A program made the position numbers and the translations under genes. 64,000 nucleotides of DNA from Hydrogenophaga sp. Root209 (GTDB lineage Bacteria; Pseudomonadota; Gammaproteobacteria; Burkholderiales; Burkholderiaceae_C): contig NZ_LMIE01000033.1 of NCBI RefSeq assembly GCF_001428625.1, positions 216,608 to 280,607 on the forward strand, in the 5' to 3' direction. Within the stretch, counting starts at the first letter, position 1, and every line of letters begins with the position of its first letter. The notes under the pieces were generated by a model. That model was not told the DNA's origin. It saw only the letters and a program-made list of their open reading frames with translations, and did not search any database. Positions 18,183-28,000 of this stretch are shown here, in pieces.

Positions 18183-18291
18183 ACATGCTTGCACCACAAA
18201 ACGTCTGGCGCCGTGTGTGTCACAGCGAGTTCACATACGAATTTCTAGACACGCCAGTGAAGCACACGACGTCCCGACCCGAGGTTTGTGC

Positions 18292-18915
18292 ATGAACGCG
18301 GCTCTGACTTTGAGCCAAGTGGCCTGTGTCCGTGGCGGGCGCACCCTGTTCAGCGGCCTGAACCTGCAGTTGCCCGCCGGTCAGCTGTTGCGGGTGGCGG
18401 GTGCCAACGGCGCCGGCAAGACCAGCCTGTTGCGCTTGATGTGTGGCTTGCTCACTCCCACCGAGGGTCGGGTGCTGTGGCGTGGGCAGCCACTCGCAGC
18501 GCAGCGCGAACAGTGGGGCCGCGATCTGGTGTACCTGGGCCACGCCGCCGCGCTCAAGGACGATCTGTCACCGCTGGACAACCTGCTCACCGCCTGCACC
18601 CTCGGGGGACAGACCGCCCAACGGGCAGGCGCTCTGCAGGCCCTGTCCGATGCCGGCCTGCGCGGCTTCGAGCGCACGCCCGCGCGCCGCCTCTCGCAAG
18701 GCCAGCGCCGCCGCTGCGGACTGGCGCGCCTGGTGCTGGCGCGCTCGTCGGCGCTGTGGGTGCTGGACGAACCTTTCAATGCGCTGGACACCGCCGCCAC
18801 CGCCTGGCTCGAAGGCCTGATCCGCGCGCAACTGCTGCGCGGCGGCTCGGTGGTGCTCACCAGCCACCAGGGCGTGGCGCTCGACGACACGCCGCACCAG
18901 GTGCTCAGCCTGTGA
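18292..18915 (+). CDS. ccmA: Heme exporter ATP-binding protein CcmA
   Basis: A 207-aa ABC ATPase and first gene of a complete ccm operon. ATG 18292 is chosen; an earlier in-frame ATG at 18217 would add a non-conserved leader. Walker A is GANGAGKTS, the signature LSQGQRRR and Walker B VLDEPFNALD are all present. CcmA with CcmB and CcmC frees holo-CcmE from the membrane complex during cytochrome c maturation (system I). It starts 110 bp after the ATPase gene stop. Its stop overlaps the ccmB start (GTGA). Confidence 0.93.
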   Translation: MNAALTLSQVACVRGGRTLFSGLNLQLPAGQLLRVAGANGAGKTSLLRLMCGLLTPTEGRVLWRGQPLAAQREQWGRDLVYLGHAAALKDDLSPLDNLLTACTLGGQTAQRAGALQALSDAGLRGFERTPARRLSQGQRRRCGLARLVLARSSALWVLDEPFNALDTAATAWLEGLIRAQLLRGGSVVLTSHQGVALDDTPHQVLSL

Positions 18916-19631
18916 ACACCCACGTGGCGACCCATGCACCCGACTCCGCCGCGCCGCAAGGCTGGCTGGAAGGCTTTCGCTGCGTCTTCCAGCGCGACCT
19001 GCGCATCGCCCTGCGCCGGCGCACCGACTCGCTGGCCGCCGTGGTGTTTTTCGTGATGGTGGTGAGCCTGTTTCCGCTGGGTGTTGGGCCCGAACCAGCG
19101 CTGCTGCGCACCATGGCGCCGGGCGTGGTGTGGGTGGCAGCACTCCTGGCCTGCACGCTGCCACTGGCGCGCCTGTTTGCCGATGATTTGCAGGATGGAA
19201 CTCTGGAGCAACTGCTGCTGTCCACCCACCCGTTGCCCATGCTCGTGCTCGGCAAGATCGCGGCGCACTGGTGCGGCTCGGTGCTGCTGCTGGTGCTGGT
19301 GTCACCGCTGCTGGCGTTGCAGTTCGATCTTTCGGGCTCGGCCACCGGCGTGCTGCTGCTTACGCTGCTGATCGGCTCGCCGGTGCTCAGCCTGGTGGGT
19401 GCGATCGGTGCGGCGCTCACGTTGGGCCTGCGCGGCGGCGGGGTGCTGATGTCGCTGCTCACGCTGCCGCTGGTGATCCCGGTGCTGATCTTTGGCGCAG
19501 GCGCGGTGGAGGCGCACACCGCCGGGCTGGGTGTGGGCGGGCATTTTTCGCTGCTCGGTGCCTTGCTGCTGCTGAGCCTGTTTGCCGCGCCGCTGGTGAC
19601 CAGCGCCGCCTTGCGCATCTCGATGGAGTGA
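18912..19631 (+). CDS. ccmB: Heme exporter membrane protein CcmB
   Basis: A 239-aa membrane subunit of the CcmAB complex with six hydrophobic helices. The start is GTG 18912, overlapping the ccmA stop. The family pattern FFVMVVSLFPLGVGPEP and the FADDLQDGTLEQLLLS segment are clear. A longer frame opens upstream inside ccmA but is only a shadow. It acts with CcmA, CcmC and CcmD in the inner membrane. Confidence 0.92.
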   Translation: MNTHVATHAPDSAAPQGWLEGFRCVFQRDLRIALRRRTDSLAAVVFFVMVVSLFPLGVGPEPALLRTMAPGVVWVAALLACTLPLARLFADDLQDGTLEQLLLSTHPLPMLVLGKIAAHWCGSVLLLVLVSPLLALQFDLSGSATGVLLLTLLIGSPVLSLVGAIGAALTLGLRGGGVLMSLLTLPLVIPVLIFGAGAVEAHTAGLGVGGHFSLLGALLLLSLFAAPLVTSAALRISME

Positions 19632-19635
19632 GCCC

Positions 19636-20376
19636 ATGAGTTCAATCAACTGGTTCCATTACGCGGCACCCCAGCGCTTCTACCCGCTGGCGGGCAAGCT
19701 GGTGCCGTGGTTCGGCGCGCTGGCCGTGGTGCTCACCGCCGTGGGCCTCTACCTCGGCCTCTGGGTGGCGCCGACCGACGCGCAGCAGGGCGAGGCCTAC
19801 CGCATCATCTTTGTGCACGTGCCCACGGCCTGGATGTCGATGGTGGTGTACCTCGCCATGGCCACCTGGGCCGCCATCGGCCTGGTGTTCAACTCGCGCC
19901 TCTCGTCCATGATGGCCACGGCGCTGGCGCCCACCGGCGCGCTCATGACCTTTCTTGCGCTGTGGACCGGCGCGCTCTGGGGCAAGCCCACCTGGGGCAC
20001 CTGGTGGGTGTGGGACGCGCGGCTCACCTCCGAACTGGTGCTGCTGTTTCTCTACATCGGCTTCATGGCACTGCACAGCGCCATCGACGACACGCGCCGT
20101 GCCGACCGCGCCGCCGGCCTGCTGGCCATCGTGGGCGTGGTCAACCTGCCCATCATCTATTTCTCGGTGCAGTGGTGGAACACGCTGCACCAGGGCGCAT
20201 CGGTCAGCATCACCAAGGCGCCGAGCATGGCCACGCCCATGCTCATGGGCATGCTCGTGATGGCGCTGGCCTGCTGGATGTATTGCATCGCCGTGGCGCT
20301 GGCACGGGTACGTTTGATCATGCTGGAGCGCGAACGCCACACCGTGTGGGCGCGACAGGCATTGGGGGCCGCATGA
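19636..20376 (+). CDS. ccmC: Heme handling protein CcmC
   Basis: A 246-aa inner-membrane protein with six helices. The tryptophan-rich periplasmic motif WGTWWVWDARLTS and flanking histidines bind heme and load it on CcmE. Length and motif spacing are normal. The gene begins 4 bp after ccmB and overlaps ccmD. Confidence 0.94.
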   Translation: MSSINWFHYAAPQRFYPLAGKLVPWFGALAVVLTAVGLYLGLWVAPTDAQQGEAYRIIFVHVPTAWMSMVVYLAMATWAAIGLVFNSRLSSMMATALAPTGALMTFLALWTGALWGKPTWGTWWVWDARLTSELVLLFLYIGFMALHSAIDDTRRADRAAGLLAIVGVVNLPIIYFSVQWWNTLHQGASVSITKAPSMATPMLMGMLVMALACWMYCIAVALARVRLIMLERERHTVWARQALGAA

Positions 20377-20552
20377 ACTGGATCAGCTTCGGCGATTTTC
20401 TGGAGATGGGCGGCTACGGCCTGTACGTGTGGGGGTCGCTGGGCATGTGTGCGGCGGTGGTGGTGGCCGAGCTGATGGTCATCCGGTTTCGCCGACGTTT
20501 GCTGGCACAGGAAGCGGGTGATGAGCGCGCTACCGAGGAGCACACCGCATGA
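20373..20552 (+). CDS. ccmD: Heme exporter subunit CcmD
   Basis: A 59-aa single-span membrane protein. It overlaps ccmC (ATGA) and ccmE. The pattern [12 protein letters not shown] followed by one helix and a basic tail is the family signature. CcmD bridges CcmABC and CcmE. Confidence 0.88.
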   Translation: MNWISFGDFLEMGGYGLYVWGSLGMCAAVVVAELMVIRFRRRLLAQEAGDERATEEHTA

Positions 20553-21040
20553 GCAACCGCATGAAACCCCGCAACCGCCGCCTGGTGGCCCTTGCCGTGG
20601 GCCTGGCCACATTGGCTGCGGCCACCGCGCTGGTGCTCAACGCCTTCAACAGCAACCTCGTGTTCTTCTTCAGCCCCACGCAGGTGATGGCCAACGAAGC
20701 ACCGCGCGAACGCGCGTTTCGCGTCGGTGGCCTGGTGGAGCAGGGCAGCGTGGTACGTGAACCCCAGGGCCTGACCATCCGCTTCATGGTGACCGACACG
20801 GCCAAAAGCATCCCGGTCACCTACACCGGCCTGCTGCCCGACCTGTTCCAGGAAGGCAAGGGCGTGGTGGCGCAGGGCAAGCTGGGCACGGACGGTGTGT
20901 TTCGCGCCGATCAGGTGCTGGCCAAGCACGACGAGAACTACATGGCACCCGAAGCGGCCGAAGCCCTGAACAAGGCGCGCGACGCGAAAGCCATGCCCGG
21001 TCAGACGACGCTGGTGATGCCAGCAGGAGCCCAACCATGA
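20549..21040 (+). CDS. ccmE: Heme chaperone CcmE
   Basis: A 163-aa periplasmic heme chaperone anchored by one N-terminal helix (residues 11-32). The heme-binding motif is H127-DEN-Y131 in [11 protein letters not shown], the HxxxY type. The beta-barrel region is normal and the tail short. It is translationally coupled on both sides by 4-bp overlaps. Confidence 0.95.
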   Translation: MSNRMKPRNRRLVALAVGLATLAAATALVLNAFNSNLVFFFSPTQVMANEAPRERAFRVGGLVEQGSVVREPQGLTIRFMVTDTAKSIPVTYTGLLPDLFQEGKGVVAQGKLGTDGVFRADQVLAKHDENYMAPEAAEALNKARDAKAMPGQTTLVMPAGAQP

Positions 21041-23049
21041 TTCCCGAACTCGGTCATTTCGCCGCCGTACTAGCGTTGGTCATGGCGCTGGTGCAGAGCG
21101 TGTTTCCGCTGGTGGGTGCGCACCAGGGGCGCCGTCAATGGATGGCGCTCGCCCGGCCCGCCGCGTTTGCGCAGTTCGTGCTGCTGCTGGTGTCCTTCGG
21201 CTGCCTCATGCATGCCTTTGTCACCAGCGACTTCTCGGTGCTGCTGGCCGCCGAAAACTCGCACACCAGCTCGCCGCTGATCTACCGCATCACCGCGGTG
21301 TGGGGCAACCACGAAGGCTCGATCCTGCTGTGGAGCCTGATCCTGGCCGGCTGGACGCTGGCCGTGGCCGTGTTCTCCGACCAGCTCGACGAGCCCATGC
21401 GCGCCCGCGTGCTCGGTGTCATGGGCCTCATCAGCGTGGGCTTCCTGATGTTCACCCTGCTCACCTCCAATCCGTTCGAGCGGCTGTACCCGGTGCCGCT
21501 GGACGGCCGCGACCTCAACCCCCTGCTGCAAGACCTGGGCATGGCCATCCACCCGCCCATGCTCTACATGGGTTACGTGGGCTTTGTGGTCGCCTTTGCG
21601 TTTGCCGTGTCTGCGCTGCTGGCCGGCCGGGTGGACGCGGCCTGGGCGCACTGGTCGCGCCCCTGGACCACCATGGCCTGGTGCTTCCTCACCGTGGGCA
21701 TTGCACTGGGCAGCTTCTGGGCTTACTACGAACTCGGCTGGGGTGGCTGGTGGTTCTGGGATCCGGTGGAAAACGCGTCCTTCATGCCCTGGCTGGTGGG
21801 CACGGCGCTGATCCATTCGCTCTCGGTTACCGAGAAACGCGGCGGCTTCAAGCTCTGGACGGCGCTGCTGGCGATCCTCGCGTTCTCGCTGTCGCTGCTG
21901 GGCACATTCATCGTGCGCTCGGGCGTGCTGAGCTCGGTACACGCGTTCGCCACCGACCCGGCGCGCGGCCTGTTCATCCTGGTGTTCTTCACCATCGTGG
22001 TGGGCGGCTCGCTCACGCTGTTTGCCTGGCGCGGACCGAAGGTGGGCGGCGGCGGCGCGTTTGAAATGCTTTCGCGCGAGAGCCTGCTGCTGGCCAACAA
22101 CGTGCTGCTGGTGGTGGCCGCGGCCGCGGTGCTGCTGGGCACGCTGTACCCGCTGGTGATCGACGCACTCGGCATGGGCAAGCTGTCGGTCGGCCCGCCG
22201 TATTTCAACGCGGTGTTCGTGCCGCTCATCGCGCCCGCCCTGTTCCTCATGGGCGTGGGGCCGCTGGCGCGCTGGCGCCATGCGTCGGCAGGAGATCTTG
22301 CGCATCAGCTGCGCTGGGCTGCCGGCGTGAGCGTGGCCAGCGCGGTGATCGCACCGCTGGTGCTGCAGCGCTGGACCCCGCTCACCGGCCTGGGCCTGCT
22401 GCTCGCGGTGTGGGTCGCGAGCACGTCGGTGCTCAATCTGGTGCAACGCTTGCGCGCGCACCCTGCCTCTGCATGGGTCGCGTTTCGCGCCCAGCCGGGC
22501 AGCTACTTCGGCATGCTGCTGGCGCACTTCGGCGTGGCGGTGTTCATCGCCGGCGTCACGGTGGTCAGCAGCTTCCAGACCGAGAACGACGTGCGCATGG
22601 AGGTGGGCCAGACCGCCGAGGTGGGCGGCCACAGCATCCGGCTCGACAAGATGGAGATGGTGCAGGGACCCAACTACACCTCGGCCCGCGCCACGCTCAC
22701 CGTGAGCCAGGACGGCGAGCTGGTCGCGGTGCTGAACCCCGAGCGTCGCATCTACACCGTGAGCCGCACGGCGATGACCGAGGTGGCCATCGACCGCGGC
22801 GTGATGCGCGATGTGTACGTGGCACTGGGCGAGCCGGTGAGCGAAACCGCCTGGAGCGTGCGCCTGCACCACAAGCCCATGGTCAACTGGATCTGGGGCG
22901 GTTGCTTGTTGATGGCGCTGGGCGGACTGATGGCCGTGATGGATCGGCGCTACCGCGTTCGCAAGGCCGCTGCCGTGGCACCCGCGCCGGTGGCGGGTGG
23001 TGCGGGGGCTGCGCGCCCGGTGATGACGGCGCGGAGCGCGCGTCCATGA
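21037..23049 (+). CDS. ccmF: Cytochrome c heme lyase subunit CcmF
   Basis: A 670-aa polytopic membrane protein that, with CcmH and CcmI, attaches heme to apocytochrome c. The WWD motif [18 protein letters not shown] lies near residue 230-250, and conserved histidines flank it. About 14 helices and a large periplasmic C-terminal domain match the family length. The stop overlaps ccmG (ATGA). Confidence 0.95.
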   Translation: MIPELGHFAAVLALVMALVQSVFPLVGAHQGRRQWMALARPAAFAQFVLLLVSFGCLMHAFVTSDFSVLLAAENSHTSSPLIYRITAVWGNHEGSILLWSLILAGWTLAVAVFSDQLDEPMRARVLGVMGLISVGFLMFTLLTSNPFERLYPVPLDGRDLNPLLQDLGMAIHPPMLYMGYVGFVVAFAFAVSALLAGRVDAAWAHWSRPWTTMAWCFLTVGIALGSFWAYYELGWGGWWFWDPVENASFMPWLVGTALIHSLSVTEKRGGFKLWTALLAILAFSLSLLGTFIVRSGVLSSVHAFATDPARGLFILVFFTIVVGGSLTLFAWRGPKVGGGGAFEMLSRESLLLANNVLLVVAAAAVLLGTLYPLVIDALGMGKLSVGPPYFNAVFVPLIAPALFLMGVGPLARWRHASAGDLAHQLRWAAGVSVASAVIAPLVLQRWTPLTGLGLLLAVWVASTSVLNLVQRLRAHPASAWVAFRAQPGSYFGMLLAHFGVAVFIAGVTVVSSFQTENDVRMEVGQTAEVGGHSIRLDKMEMVQGPNYTSARATLTVSQDGELVAVLNPERRIYTVSRTAMTEVAIDRGVMRDVYVALGEPVSETAWSVRLHHKPMVNWIWGGCLLMALGGLMAVMDRRYRVRKAAAVAPAPVAGGAGAARPVMTARSARP

Positions 23050-23570
23050 AGCGTTACCTGTGGCCGCTGGCCATCTTTGTGGTGATGCTGGGTTTTCTGG
23101 GCATGGGCCTGCAGCTCAACCCGCGCGATGTGCCGTCTCCCTTGATCAACAAACCCGTGCCGGCCTTCCGCCTCCCCACACTCGCCGCGCCCGACACACT
23201 GGTGGCCCCCGAAGACCTGCGAGGTCAGGTGTGGCTGCTCAACGTGTGGGCCTCGTGGTGCGTGGCCTGCCAGCAAGAACACCCGGTGCTCATGGACCTG
23301 GCGAAAACCAGCGCCGTGCCCTTGATCGGTTTGAACTACAAGGACCAACGCCACCTGGCGCTGGCCTGGCTCGGCAAACACGGCAACCCGTACAAGACCA
23401 CGCTGTTCGACGCTGACGGCCGCGTCGGTCTGGACTTCGGTGTCTATGGTGTGCCCGAGACCTATGTGATCGACAAACAGGGTGTGATCCGCCTCAAATT
23501 CACCGGGCCGGTCACGCCCGAGGTGGTGCGCGACAAGCTGCTGCCGCTGATGAACCAACTCGGTACCTGA
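23046..23570 (+). CDS. ccmG: Thiol:disulfide interchange protein CcmG/DsbE
   Basis: A 174-aa thioredoxin-like reductant for apocytochrome c. It has an N-terminal membrane anchor (4-22), the active site W-C72-VA-C75 and cis-Pro loop YGVPETYVID. The start ATG 23046 overlaps ccmF. The wider frame upstream is a shadow of ccmF. Confidence 0.93.
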   Translation: MKRYLWPLAIFVVMLGFLGMGLQLNPRDVPSPLINKPVPAFRLPTLAAPDTLVAPEDLRGQVWLLNVWASWCVACQQEHPVLMDLAKTSAVPLIGLNYKDQRHLALAWLGKHGNPYKTTLFDADGRVGLDFGVYGVPETYVIDKQGVIRLKFTGPVTPEVVRDKLLPLMNQLGT

Positions 23571-23574
23571 GCCC

Positions 23575-24063
23575 ATGCGTGTTGTGCTGCTGACCATGAT
23601 GCTGTGCTGGGCCCTGGGGCCGGGCGGCGTGGCCGCGCAGGCACCCACCGAATCGAAGGCCGCGCCGCTGTCGGCCGACCCGGCGCTCGAAGCGCGTGTG
23701 CTCAAGATCGCCGAAGAGCTGCGCTGCTTGGTGTGCCAGAACGAAACCATTGCCGCCTCGCAGGCCGATCTGGCCAAAGACTTGCGCCAGCAGATCCGCG
23801 AGCAGCTCACGCAGGGCCGCACCCAGCCGCAGATTCTCGAATTCATGTCGCAGCGCTATGGCGATTTCGTGCTCTACCGACCGCCGCTGCAACTCAGCAC
23901 CGTGTTGCTGTGGAGTGGGCCGTTTGTGCTGCTGTTGCTGGGCGCCATCGTGTTGGTGATGCACATCCGCCGGCGCGATCCGTTGGTTGAGCCCGCGCCG
24001 CTGACCCCGGCAGAACTGCAGCGCGCCCAGCGCCTGCTCGACGATGCCGGAGACCCTACATGA
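23575..24063 (+). CDS. ccmH: Cytochrome c maturation protein CcmH
   Basis: A 162-aa protein with signal peptide, the LRCLVCQN motif (C51, C54) and a C-terminal membrane helix (about 105-130). It is the short, single-domain form of CcmH (CcmL type), with the TPR part encoded separately by the next gene. It reduces or presents the apocytochrome CxxCH motif. It overlaps ccmI by 4 bp. Confidence 0.93.
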   Translation: MRVVLLTMMLCWALGPGGVAAQAPTESKAAPLSADPALEARVLKIAEELRCLVCQNETIAASQADLAKDLRQQIREQLTQGRTQPQILEFMSQRYGDFVLYRPPLQLSTVLLWSGPFVLLLLGAIVLVMHIRRRDPLVEPAPLTPAELQRAQRLLDDAGDPT

Positions 24064-25316
24064 CCCTGTTCATCGCACTCGCGCTGGCTCTGACCGTTCT
24101 GGCGCTGTGGCCGCTGATGTCGGCGCTGAGGCGTCCGTCCGCCACGCCGGAGCGCCAGCGCGCATCACCCACCAACCTGGCCCTGCTGCGCGAGCAGCGC
24201 ACCCAGCTGGACGCCGAACTGGCCGCCGGCCTGCTCTCGCCCGACGAGCACACGCAGGCGCAGACCGAACTGGCCCGCCGGGTGCTGCAGGAGTCGGCCT
24301 CGGCCGAGCGCAGCGCAGCAGCGTCGCCGCGCAGCGCGGCCTCGTTCGCGTTGTTGCTCGTCGTGCCCGCGTTGGCCGTGGGCCTGTACGCATGGCTGGG
24401 TGAACCCGATGCGGTGCGCTATGAGGCCGAGCTGGCCAAGGCACAAGGCGAGGTGTCGAACGAGGAGCTGGACGCCATGGTGCGCCAGATGACCCAGCAA
24501 CTAGAGAGCAAGCCACCCGGCCAGGCGGTGGACGCGCCCGCCTGGGAAATGCTGGCACGCGCGCACGCCAGCCGCCAGCGGTTTGCCGACGCCGACAAGG
24601 CCTACCAGCGCGCGCTCGAACTCACCCCCGACAACCCCAACCTGCTGGCCGACCGGGCCGATCTGCTGTCGCTCTTGCAAGGCCAGAGCGCCGCGGGCGA
24701 AGCCATGCGTCTGGTCAACCGGGCCCTGGAGATCGACCCTGGTCACCCCAAGGCGCTGGCGCTGGCTGGTAGCTCGGCCTATGGCCGCAAGGACTTTGTG
24801 GCAGCACAAGCGTTCTGGGAGCGCGCCCGCGAGCGGGCCGCGCCGGGCAGTCCGTTTGCCCAGGGGCTGGAGAGCAGCCTGGAAGCTGCGCGCGCGGGCA
24901 TCGCGTCTCAGCCCGGCGGTGCCGCGCGCCTGGCCGCAGCACCGGCCGATCCGCCACGGGCCGCCACCAACCACCCCGGTGTGCGCGGGCAGATCACCAT
25001 CGCACCCGAACTGCAAGCGAAGCTGGCGCCGGGTGACACCTTGTTCGTGTTCGCGCGACCGGTGGAAGGCCCGCGCATGCCGCTGGCCGTGATGCGGGTG
25101 GCGGCGACCGCTGGCCCCTTGCCATTTGCGCTTGACGACAGCCAGGCCATGGCGCCGGAGCTTCGCATCTCCATGCACGAGCAGGTGGTGGTGGAGGCGC
25201 GCATCAGCCGCACTGGGCAGGCCATGCCCCAAAGCGGCGACCTGCAAGGCAGCAGCGGCCCGGTGCCGAGCAACAGCGCGCAACTGCAGATCAAGATCGA
25301 CAGAGTCGTGCCCTGA
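24060..25316 (+). CDS. ccmI: Cytochrome c maturation TPR protein CcmI
   Basis: A 418-aa apocytochrome chaperone. Two N-terminal membrane helices (1-20 and 97-118) flank a cytoplasmic loop. The periplasmic part has TPR repeats (from about 155, for example the segment FADADKAYQRALELTPDN) and a C-terminal beta domain with VEGPRMPLAVMR. It is the last gene of the ccm operon; no clear terminator was found in the 200 bp that follow. Confidence 0.92.
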   Translation: MTLFIALALALTVLALWPLMSALRRPSATPERQRASPTNLALLREQRTQLDAELAAGLLSPDEHTQAQTELARRVLQESASAERSAAASPRSAASFALLLVVPALAVGLYAWLGEPDAVRYEAELAKAQGEVSNEELDAMVRQMTQQLESKPPGQAVDAPAWEMLARAHASRQRFADADKAYQRALELTPDNPNLLADRADLLSLLQGQSAAGEAMRLVNRALEIDPGHPKALALAGSSAYGRKDFVAAQAFWERARERAAPGSPFAQGLESSLEAARAGIASQPGGAARLAAAPADPPRAATNHPGVRGQITIAPELQAKLAPGDTLFVFARPVEGPRMPLAVMRVAATAGPLPFALDDSQAMAPELRISMHEQVVVEARISRTGQAMPQSGDLQGSSGPVPSNSAQLQIKIDRVVP

Positions 25317-25514
25317 AACGGCGCGGGTCAGGCGCGCGCGTCGAAGCGCTCAACGATGAGCCGCACCATGGTGTCGGGCTGCCACCCCGAACCGCAGGAC
25401 TTCGTGCCGATGCTTTGAGACCGGATTGGCTGTCACTGGCCCTCGTGGGTACGGCGACTGGCAACGAGCCAACACTTCACAAGCCGCAGGTGCACGCGTT
25501 ACGTCCCCTTCTTG

Positions 25515-26465
25515 TCACCTCAATTTTTGAATCAAGCGAACGTACGCCAGCTCACTCAAGAGTTCCACCAGTGTCTGCGTGACGATGACGGCCGGCAGAA
25601 TGGGTATTGCTCCTGGCACCGAGAGCGCAAGTGGCAGGACGACCAGTGAGTTGCGGGTGCCGGAACTGAAGGCGACGGCACGTCCGGCCGTCGCCTTCAG
25701 TCCAAACACGCGCCCCATCAACCAGCCAAGCAGGGGCGCTAGGACAGCAAATGCTATGTAGATCGGCACCACGCGCAAGGCGGAGCCCGCTGCCGGGCCA
25801 AGCTGCGGCACCATCGCTGCGACCACGATGAAGAGCACCATGGCTGTTGCTGGGACTGGTAGCAGGCCCAGAAAAGCCGAAGCACGGGCTCCTTGCTCGC
25901 TCCTGGCAGCCCACAGTTGGGTCAATGCCGCAAGCACCAATGGCACCGCGATCAACCACAGGAATGCATGTATGAAAGGTCCCGCCTTGAACAACCGGGC
26001 CGCATCTTCGCCTAGGAACAGACCCAGGTATCCAGGCAACAGAATCATCTGAGTGATGAGCAAGGCAGGTGTCGCCGCCAGCAGCAGGCGCGCGTCCGCG
26101 CGGCCGAGGTGGGCGAACGTGACCACATAGTCAATGCACGGCGTGAGCAGGACCAACAGCACACCCAACCTGAGCATGGGATCAGCTGGCAGTAACTGGA
26201 TCAACCCAGCGACCAGCAGTGGAATGACCACGAAGTTGGCGACCAGCAGCGCAGAAAGAAACCGCACCTGACCAAACGCGTGCCTGAGTTCCGCGACCGG
26301 GACCTGCAGGAACGTGACGTACAGCATCAGCGCAAGGGCTGGATTGATGGCTCCTTCAAGCACTGCGGTGCTTCGAATGGCTAGGGCCACAACCGTGGCG
26401 ATCACAACCGCCACAAAGTAGATCGAAATCTGATGCCGTTCCAGCGCATCTCTTGTGTTTTGCAT
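25515..26465 (-). CDS. ACR3/BASS-type arsenic resistance permease
   Basis: A 316-aa membrane protein with about 10 helices, starting at ATG 26465. It belongs to the bile acid:sodium symporter superfamily and is most like proteins annotated as arsenite permease ACR3. It contains a conserved cysteine in helix 4 (LLTPCIDYVVTFAHLG) and FSSGTRNSLVVLPLAL in helix 9, the usual ACR3 segment. No arsR, arsC or arsH lies nearby, so the arsenite role is likely but not certain. It may be read through from the long minus-strand metal/redox operon upstream, though a 260-bp gap with a broken gene lies between. Confidence 0.75.
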   Translation of the reverse strand: MQNTRDALERHQISIYFVAVVIATVVALAIRSTAVLEGAINPALALMLYVTFLQVPVAELRHAFGQVRFLSALLVANFVVIPLLVAGLIQLLPADPMLRLGVLLVLLTPCIDYVVTFAHLGRADARLLLAATPALLITQMILLPGYLGLFLGEDAARLFKAGPFIHAFLWLIAVPLVLAALTQLWAARSEQGARASAFLGLLPVPATAMVLFIVVAAMVPQLGPAAGSALRVVPIYIAFAVLAPLLGWLMGRVFGLKATAGRAVAFSSGTRNSLVVLPLALSVPGAIPILPAVIVTQTLVELLSELAYVRLIQKLR

Positions 26466-26482
26466 AGTCTGTGGTTCTCGGG

Positions 26483-26745
26483 TCAGGCAAAGCAATGTGC
26501 CGCTGCCGAGTGGGAGCCTGCGCGGCAGGCCGTAGTATCGCAATGAGACCATAGGTCCACCGTCGGAGCAGTGGTTGCGCGTTCGATGGCGCCTTGCTCC
26601 GCCTTCAGGTCAAAGGTCAGAAGGGGCAGCACTGGCGCTCCAGTTCCACAATGCTTCTGAGTTCGCCGGTGGATGCGGGTACGAACCAAGGTAAGGTTTG
26701 TGGCGGCTCCGTTTGCACGAAGAACCGATCAGCCGACTTTGCCAT
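26483..26745 (-). pseudogene. Frameshifted remnant of a small Cys-Cys protein of metal-resistance loci
   Basis: On the minus strand, one frame ends ...GELRSIVELERQCCPF then stop, and the next frame continues LTFDLKAEQGAIE. Restoring one base near 26614 joins them as ELERQCCPFLTFDL, a pattern known to me from small proteins next to MerR-type regulators. Only this C-terminal part survives, and it overlaps the end of the L,D-transpeptidase gene. I read it as a decayed gene, probably left from an older metal-resistance module. Confidence 0.45.
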
Positions 26746-28000
26746 CAAAGAACAACAACCAGCGCCCGTTCTCTTTGGTCCAATACTGGCGCTTCGACGT
26801 CCAACGCGTTTCACCGGCTGGAACTTCAGAGTAGTTGACTACCGTGACCTCAGCGCCGCGCGTCCAGCGGAAGATCGACACATCTTCGAGATCGATCTGC
26901 AGTCTCTGTGGCACTGCAAGACGGGCCGGGGCCTGAATTTTTCCTGCTCTCTCCAGTGGTTCATCACCTGTCTCTAAGGCCGTGGAATACATGGTCTGAA
27001 GCAGCGCCTGGTTGCCCTGGGATCGGGCCTCTGCCCACTTGGAGAGCAAATCACGGAACTCTCTTTTGTCGACAGAGAGGGTGTCGGGCTTGACCCATTT
27101 CACCTCGTCGGCAATGACCACTGGCGTGCGGCGCGGCTCCAGCAAACGCATCAGATAGGCCATGTCTTCATTGGCCAAAGCCACACATCCTTCGGTGGCA
27201 TACGGGCTGCGGGCGTAGGACTCCCGGGGAACGCCATGCAGCCAGATGCCACTCCCCGTTCGACCCAATCGGCGATCGTGTACGTTCGGATAGTTCAGCG
27301 GCAGAGCGCCAATCCCGTACAGCTCTTCGAGCTGTTTGTCATCCAGTCGGCTGGTGATGTGATAGACGCCCAGTGGCGTGCGCAAGTCACCTTCCTCTTG
27401 TTTGTCGAAACCTGCTCGTCCAATGGATGCATAAAAGCTGCGGATCGGCTGCAGTCCGGTGGGCTGATGCTCGAAGACATAGACCCGTGAGTGGCTGGCA
27501 TCAACGACCACGACATGACGAACGTTGCGAGAGAGCTCCAATACCTGTTCAGGTACTGTGCCGGGCGGTGGCATTTCTCTGAGTGACCTGAGACGCCTGT
27601 TGGCTTCGTCGCGCAACTTCTGCAGCTGCTCGCGAGCCGCAGGCGACCCATCGGGCACCGCTGCAAAGCCTGTCAAATATCCACTGCGCGTAAGCAACAG
27701 GTCTCCGTAAACAAGCTGCCCCAACTGAAATCGAGGAACATCGCGCACGAGCGATGCAGCCAGAGGCAAGGCATTCCGGTCTCCCGATGCGATGGCCCGG
27801 TAGATTTCGATCAGGCGCGCTTCTGGAGACGAACGCGGTGAGCCTGCAAGCGCAGCTCCAGCCGCCGTCCCAGCACCATTGGTCACCGCGCCCTTTGTGA
27901 GCTGGGCGCGGGCCTGTCCGGACTGCAATACAAGCGGCGCACCTGTCAACGCGGCTCTGACGAGCAGCGCTCGCCGAGTTGTGAGCGATCCGGAAGTCAC
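26729..28000 (-). CDS. L,D-transpeptidase (YkuD domain), exported
   Basis: A 423-aa protein with an N-terminal Tat- or Sec-like signal (RRALLVRAALTGAP). Start GTG 28000 overlaps the sco stop. The YkuD domain (about 160-300) carries the catalytic His in WLHG and the nucleophile Cys in TEGCVAL, the usual HxxG...SxGC variant. A C-terminal SnoaL/NTF2-like domain (about 320-423, ending in NGRWLLFFDGKVG) is common in this subfamily. Such enzymes cross-link peptidoglycan or attach proteins to it, and copper and redox state affect them; co-transcription with sco and dsb genes fits an active-site thiol that must stay reduced. It is the last gene of the coupled set. Confidence 0.85.
   Translation of the reverse strand: MTSGSLTTRRALLVRAALTGAPLVLQSGQARAQLTKGAVTNGAGTAAGAALAGSPRSSPEARLIEIYRAIASGDRNALPLAASLVRDVPRFQLGQLVYGDLLLTRSGYLTGFAAVPDGSPAAREQLQKLRDEANRRLRSLREMPPPGTVPEQVLELSRNVRHVVVVDASHSRVYVFEHQPTGLQPIRSFYASIGRAGFDKQEEGDLRTPLGVYHITSRLDDKQLEELYGIGALPLNYPNVHDRRLGRTGSGIWLHGVPRESYARSPYATEGCVALANEDMAYLMRLLEPRRTPVVIADEVKWVKPDTLSVDKREFRDLLSKWAEARSQGNQALLQTMYSTALETGDEPLERAGKIQAPARLAVPQRLQIDLEDVSIFRWTRGAEVTVVNYSEVPAGETRWTSKRQYWTKENGRWLLFFDGKVG

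Noticed and set aside
21070-22872. 600-aa open frame antisense to ccmF
   Set aside because: It is rich in His, Gln and Arg from the GC-rich opposite strand and has no domain; ccmF is unmistakable.
25317-25514. Short minus-strand frame ending at about 25328
   Set aside because: It reads as a plausible C-terminal tail but has no start or homology that I recognise, so it was not listed as a gene.
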